A stretch of DNA of 64,000 bases from Boswellia sacra (taxonomy: Eukaryota; Streptophyta; Magnoliopsida; Sapindales; Burseraceae), in NCBI GenBank assembly GCA_013180625.2, contig SNVD02000247.1, forward strand, positions 62,001-126,000. Direction: 5' to 3'. Position numbers and translations under genes: made by a program. Positions within the stretch are counted from its first letter, which is position 1. Each line of letters begins with the position of its first letter. The notes below the pieces were generated by a model that was given only the letters and a program-made list of their open reading frames with translations, did not search any database and was not told where the DNA came from. Below are positions 60,480 through 64,000 of the stretch, piece after piece.

Positions 60480-60960
60480 AATTCCTTCTTCATGGTGTAC
60501 TTCCTTCTTCAAAAGAGATGCCTTTTCAAGGTGGATACCTTATCTAAGGAAGATGCCTTTTCTGAGGGAGATTTATTTTTCAAGGTGAACATTCTTTTTC
60601 AAAGGAGATACCTTCTTTATGGTAGTTGTCTTCTTCAAGGGAGATTCCTTCTCCAAGGTAGATGTCTTCTTTAAGGGAGATACCTTCTTCAAGGTGGATG
60701 CCTTTATCGAGGAAGATACCTTCTTCGAGTCATATTCATTATTCAAAGTGAATGCATTCTTTAAGGAAGTTACCTTCTTCAAGGGAGATTCCTTCTCCAA
60801 GGTAATTAAATGCCTTCCTCAAGGGAGATTCCTTCTTCAAAGAGGATGCCTTCTGTTAGGAAGATGCATTCTTTGAGGGAGATTCCTTCTTCAAGGTAAA
60901 TGTATTCTTCAAGGAATATGACTTCTTCGAGATCAATATCAAACTTGAACTTCCTTCTTC
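60480..60960. repeat. ~30-bp tandem array in R
   Basis: About sixteen imperfect copies of 'ttcttcaagggagataccttc'-like text, split as 'cttcaagggagat' and 'accttc'. The same array, shorter, lies in L at 56440-56600 in inverse orientation. Phe/Lys-rich frames through it are by-products. Confidence 0.88.
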
Positions 60961-61290
60961 AAAATAATAGTCCTCTTTAATTGTCTTCAATTGTGGCAGT
61001 TTTTATTCTTATGGTGATTATCATTCGTTTTATACATCTTATACATGGCATTACTTGAATTGCTTAAACACATTATGCTGCTTTAGGTGATCATTAGGTC
61101 TTAGCAAGACTGAGCTGCTTGATCCAAGTAAGTTGCATATCATGCTACCTACATCAAGACTAGCTTGCTTATCATGTTGCTTCTATTCCTCTAGGTGTTA
61201 AGCACTTTTCTTTTGTGGTCACCCCCAGTATTTCATACTGCATTATGATTCTACAAAACTCAGCCACTTTTAGACTATATACCATTCAGG

Positions 61291-61954
61291 ATTGTGCTTC
61301 CTGCAAGAAAATATTTGATGTTTCATTTATGCGTGATGTCTATCTTAATAATCTTTTCTAACTACATGGTTCTTACTTGGACTAGACGGGTCGTCGACAA
61401 ATTGAGTGTCTATAGTGAGAGGGTGAGCGTCTTTACATTCAGGTTGCTGCTTCTTCAATTGATGTTGGTGATGATGAGTGAGGACTGCCATCATCAAACT
61501 TCTGTTTTTCATTTTTACTTCTCCTCACACCTTCTAATGCCTCTTCTTGTATTTTTCATATGTTTGAGACCATTCTCAAAGGCCTTCTAGTTTCTCTTGA
61601 AGCTTCTAAAGGATAATGATTGGAAATGACTCGTTTCTAGTGAATTTTACAATATGAAATTCCTTTAACATGTAAAGCTTAATGTTCTTTTTCTTAAAGA
61701 ATGCACAACATTATGGGATCCTCATGTCTTCTGCTTCAATAGGTAAGAGCTTTACCCTCGATATGAGGATTTCTTTGCTATACTCAATTGTTAATCATCC
61801 AGTTTTGAAAATATCTGATCTCATTAACTCCTTCGGATTCCTAACTTCCGCCATGGGCATTCACACTAAAGGCGATAGAGTGACATTATGTTCTGTCATG
61901 CCTTTGCTTGAAATGATGGATAGGACCATATCCAATTGGCTTTGCCTTCTTTAG
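61291..61954 (+). other. Antisense open stretch in R, matched in L
   Basis: On the strand opposite gag, R has open frames at 61294-61590 (LMFHLCVMSILIIFSNY) and 61682-61954 (RVTLCSVMPLLEMMDR). L has similar peptides on its minus strand: 55965-55774 (CMMSILIIFSNYVLLAW), and, broken by stops, near 55400-55320 (RVTISFIMSLLEMMDR). Position between the gag side and the 3' LTR, in antisense, recalls the extra ORF of Tat/Ogre elements. No domain recognised; it could simply reflect DNA similarity. Confidence 0.35.
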
Positions 61955-62159
61955 TTGTGCCTTCTTGCATAGTTTCTACTAGTTTCACCAAACATTCTTG
62001 AAGATCCACATCTTGCGGCCATTATCCCTCAAATGGGACCAGATTTCACCACAATTCCCTTGATTTGATCTAAGAAATTGGCAATACTAGATCGAGTCAG
62101 GGTCGATCTGAGTCAGAGGTTTGGTGGCAGTCTTCTGCTTCTTCAAGTTTTTTTTTCTA

Positions 62160-62440
62160 ACCTTAAATTTTGCCTAATCCACCCTTTTGGGTTTTTGGCT
62201 TAGCGAGTTCAGTCATTTTTTGGTTTCATTTCATCATATTTTTGCCTTAGCTGCCCTCTTTGAGTTTTTTACTTCGCAAGCTTGCCCTAACTTTTGTCGG
62301 AGTTGCTCTTTCTGGGTTTTCAACTCAATGGGCTTTTTCTTCTTTTCTTTCATGCCCTAACTTTTGCCTAAACTGCCCTTTCGATTTTCAACTTAGCAGG
62401 CTTGCCTTAATTTTTGCCTTTCTAGCATCATTTCTTACAC
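62160..62440. repeat. ~60-bp tandem repeat in R
   Basis: About four copies of 'tgccctaacttttgcc…ctgccctttcgattttcaac' followed by 'ttagcaggct', the inverse of the L array at 54910-55090. Confidence 0.85.
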
Positions 62441-64000
62441 TACCTTGGAGGTGATTGAGATAATTCTATCTATCTTGATTTTCAAGATGGTTAGGGTAAT
62501 TCTTTGCCCCTTTGCTTCTTTTCTTTCTCAAGATGAATGGGCAACTCTTCGCTCTTTGCTTCCTTTCGCTTCTCAAGATGAATGGGCGATTCTTTACCCC
62601 CTGCTTGAAAGGTTTAGTACTGTCTTAGGGAATTTTTTCATCTAACTTTAAGAGCATTATTCCCCCTTCTTTGTATACGTCCATGCTAAACAAAATGGCT
62701 AACTTCTTCTATATATCGTGCTTCTTCATTGTTGGTGGCAAAGTTGCTTCTTTGATACCCTTTATGGAAATTGTTAGTAGATCTTCTTCTTTCTGACATG
62801 TTTTTAATAAACCTAATATCCTCCAATAACAAGTTGAAATGCTGAATGTGAGTTATGCATCAATTTGATTCTCATTTAAATTCTTTAAAGATTTCTCAAA
62901 TTTGATAGATCAAAGGTAATATATTGACCTCATGATTACTCATAATTTCGACTCTAAGCCAGAATTATTTCATTCAAGATTCTTTGTGTGTGTTGTGTGT
63001 ATGTATAGCCAATCATACTTTATTTGTTAAGACTCGGATAGCTTTATGTAAATAGAAACTAGTGATTGATCTCCAAAGATAGAAGGACTACCATAAGCCC
63101 GCTTTTCACACCACTCTCTACTAATGTAGGCTCATCAGAATATTAAGGATCATTAAGGCTTTATCTTACCTATAGTCGTACAACCATTCTAAGTTTTAAC
63201 TGAGAGCATCAACTTCTTTCGTTTGTACCCCAAGCTTTAAGTCTTCGTCCACTGCATTTGCCTTGCCTTTGATTTTGAGTGGCTACACCCCTAAAGTTTA
63301 CAAGTAATGGAATTATCACTCTTCTTTTCTTTTACCTCTTTTCTTTCTTTCTTTTTTCTTCTTTTCTTTTTTCTTCCTTGAGCTCAAGATTGGACTTCTC
63401 AAATCATTCGGAAGCATGGCTCTCAATGTTTCTTTCTAGAATGTTCATATGCTATGAGTGAAGGGTACTATATAGGAAAAATTTTCCTAGTGCTAGGATA
63501 AATTCTTGTGGTTTTGACAAGGAAAATGCTTGATTACGCTCAATAAGGTATACTAGGGGGAATAAATTGTGCTTAGATTGGCTTAAAAGGCTCAATCGAT
63601 CCGAAGAAGGCCTAAATCAATTCCCTCATATTGTGAAGCCTAGGATTTCACCTCGAGTGGTGATCAAACAAGTTGTAGAGTCTTATGAGATCTCAACACA
63701 AAGCTCTATTCACATAAAGTTTCTCTAAGTGATATAAAGTTCCATATTGATGGCTATTGTGCTTAAATGATTAAAGAATCAAGAATGAAACTCATTTAAC
63801 AAAAGAGTCAAGTATACGAGCAATACAATCTCATGTATTACCAAAAATCTATTTTTAGTGAGTATCATGATTTTATCAATGATAATCAAAAGAATACAGA
63901 ATTTTCGCTTCATTCTTAAGAAAAATCAGTTCAAAACATTATTATTCCTTCTTAAGGCCATGAATTCTTCCATTATTGATCAAGTCCTTTATCGAGCATG

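Larger units (their letters stand above)
59895..63960 (-). repeat. Right arm of ~4 kb inverted repeat
   Basis: Reverse-complement partner of 53265-57212. Landmark pairs: 53420-53590 with 63640-63830 ('gatcaccactyg', 'atcctaggcttcac'), 56450-56580 with 60600-60900, 57130-57212 with 59895-59970. The centre holds the R LTR and the 59.1-59.9 kb repeats. Confidence 0.87.
57217..64000 (-). mobile_element. Gag-only gypsy element R (runs off the window)
   Basis: Minus-strand element. Its 3' LTR is 57217-59114 and its internal non-coding region 59115-63938. The end of gag is at 63939-64000, where the minus strand reads SIKDLINNGRIHGLKKE followed by two TAA stops. Going from gag stops to LTR there is ~4.8 kb without any pol domain. 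Its 5' LTR would lie beyond the window. It abuts L's internal region at 57216, consistent with insertion of one family member into another in inverse orientation. Confidence 0.78.

Overview
The window looks like intergenic chromatin from a eudicot nuclear genome. It is AT-rich, full of nested transposons, and has intron-bearing fragments of plant genes. The species cannot be fixed from sequence alone. The only intact host gene I can defend is a minus-strand L-type lectin receptor-like kinase (21834-23873). Almost everything else is mobile DNA, and much of it can be read as layered insertions.

Layout. 1-2440: AT-rich DNA with a degenerate repeat and a ~470 bp MITE. 2440-14487: a decayed minus-strand Ty3/gypsy element (G1; LTR ~12292-14487, PBS at 12274) split by two CACTA elements. 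One is small (10088-10836). The other (C1, 3320-9323) is a Pack-CACTA carrying fragments of four host genes: aspartic protease saposin-like insert, myosin XI motor, serine hydroxymethyltransferase and an RRM protein. 14905-15268: probable solo LTR. 15956-16053: (AC)n. 16121-21460: complete but mutated Ty1/copia element, minus strand, with a perfect 5-bp TSD (gtctt). 21834-23873: the lectin kinase, whose upstream DNA is internally duplicated and copied again at 26.8 kb. 25079-25447: 5'-truncated LINE. 25866-26031: MITE. 27300-27512: SINE-like element.

27653-37008: a second Pack-CACTA (C3) carrying about half of an importin-4 (IMB4-type) gene in exon order, itself interrupted by another CACTA (C4, 29748-33739, TSD aaa). 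37012-40957: remains of an endogenous caulimovirid-like pararetrovirus, minus strand. 40958-57216: a gag-only gypsy element (L, plus strand). Its 5' LTR is split by an ORF1-only LINE (41193-43545) and by a CACTA (C2, 44240-51171, TSD att) that holds a long-TIR MULE-like element. 57217 to the window end: a related gag-only element (R) in the opposite orientation, abutting L's internal region. The 3' internal regions of L and R form a ~4 kb inverted repeat around 58.6 kb.

No operons or host pathway are encoded. What works together here is the transposon ecosystem: non-autonomous elements (gag-only LTR elements, an ORF1-only LINE, CACTA elements without transposase) that would depend on partners elsewhere. 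The two Pack-CACTAs and the L/R inverted repeat are plausible sources of antisense or double-stranded RNA.
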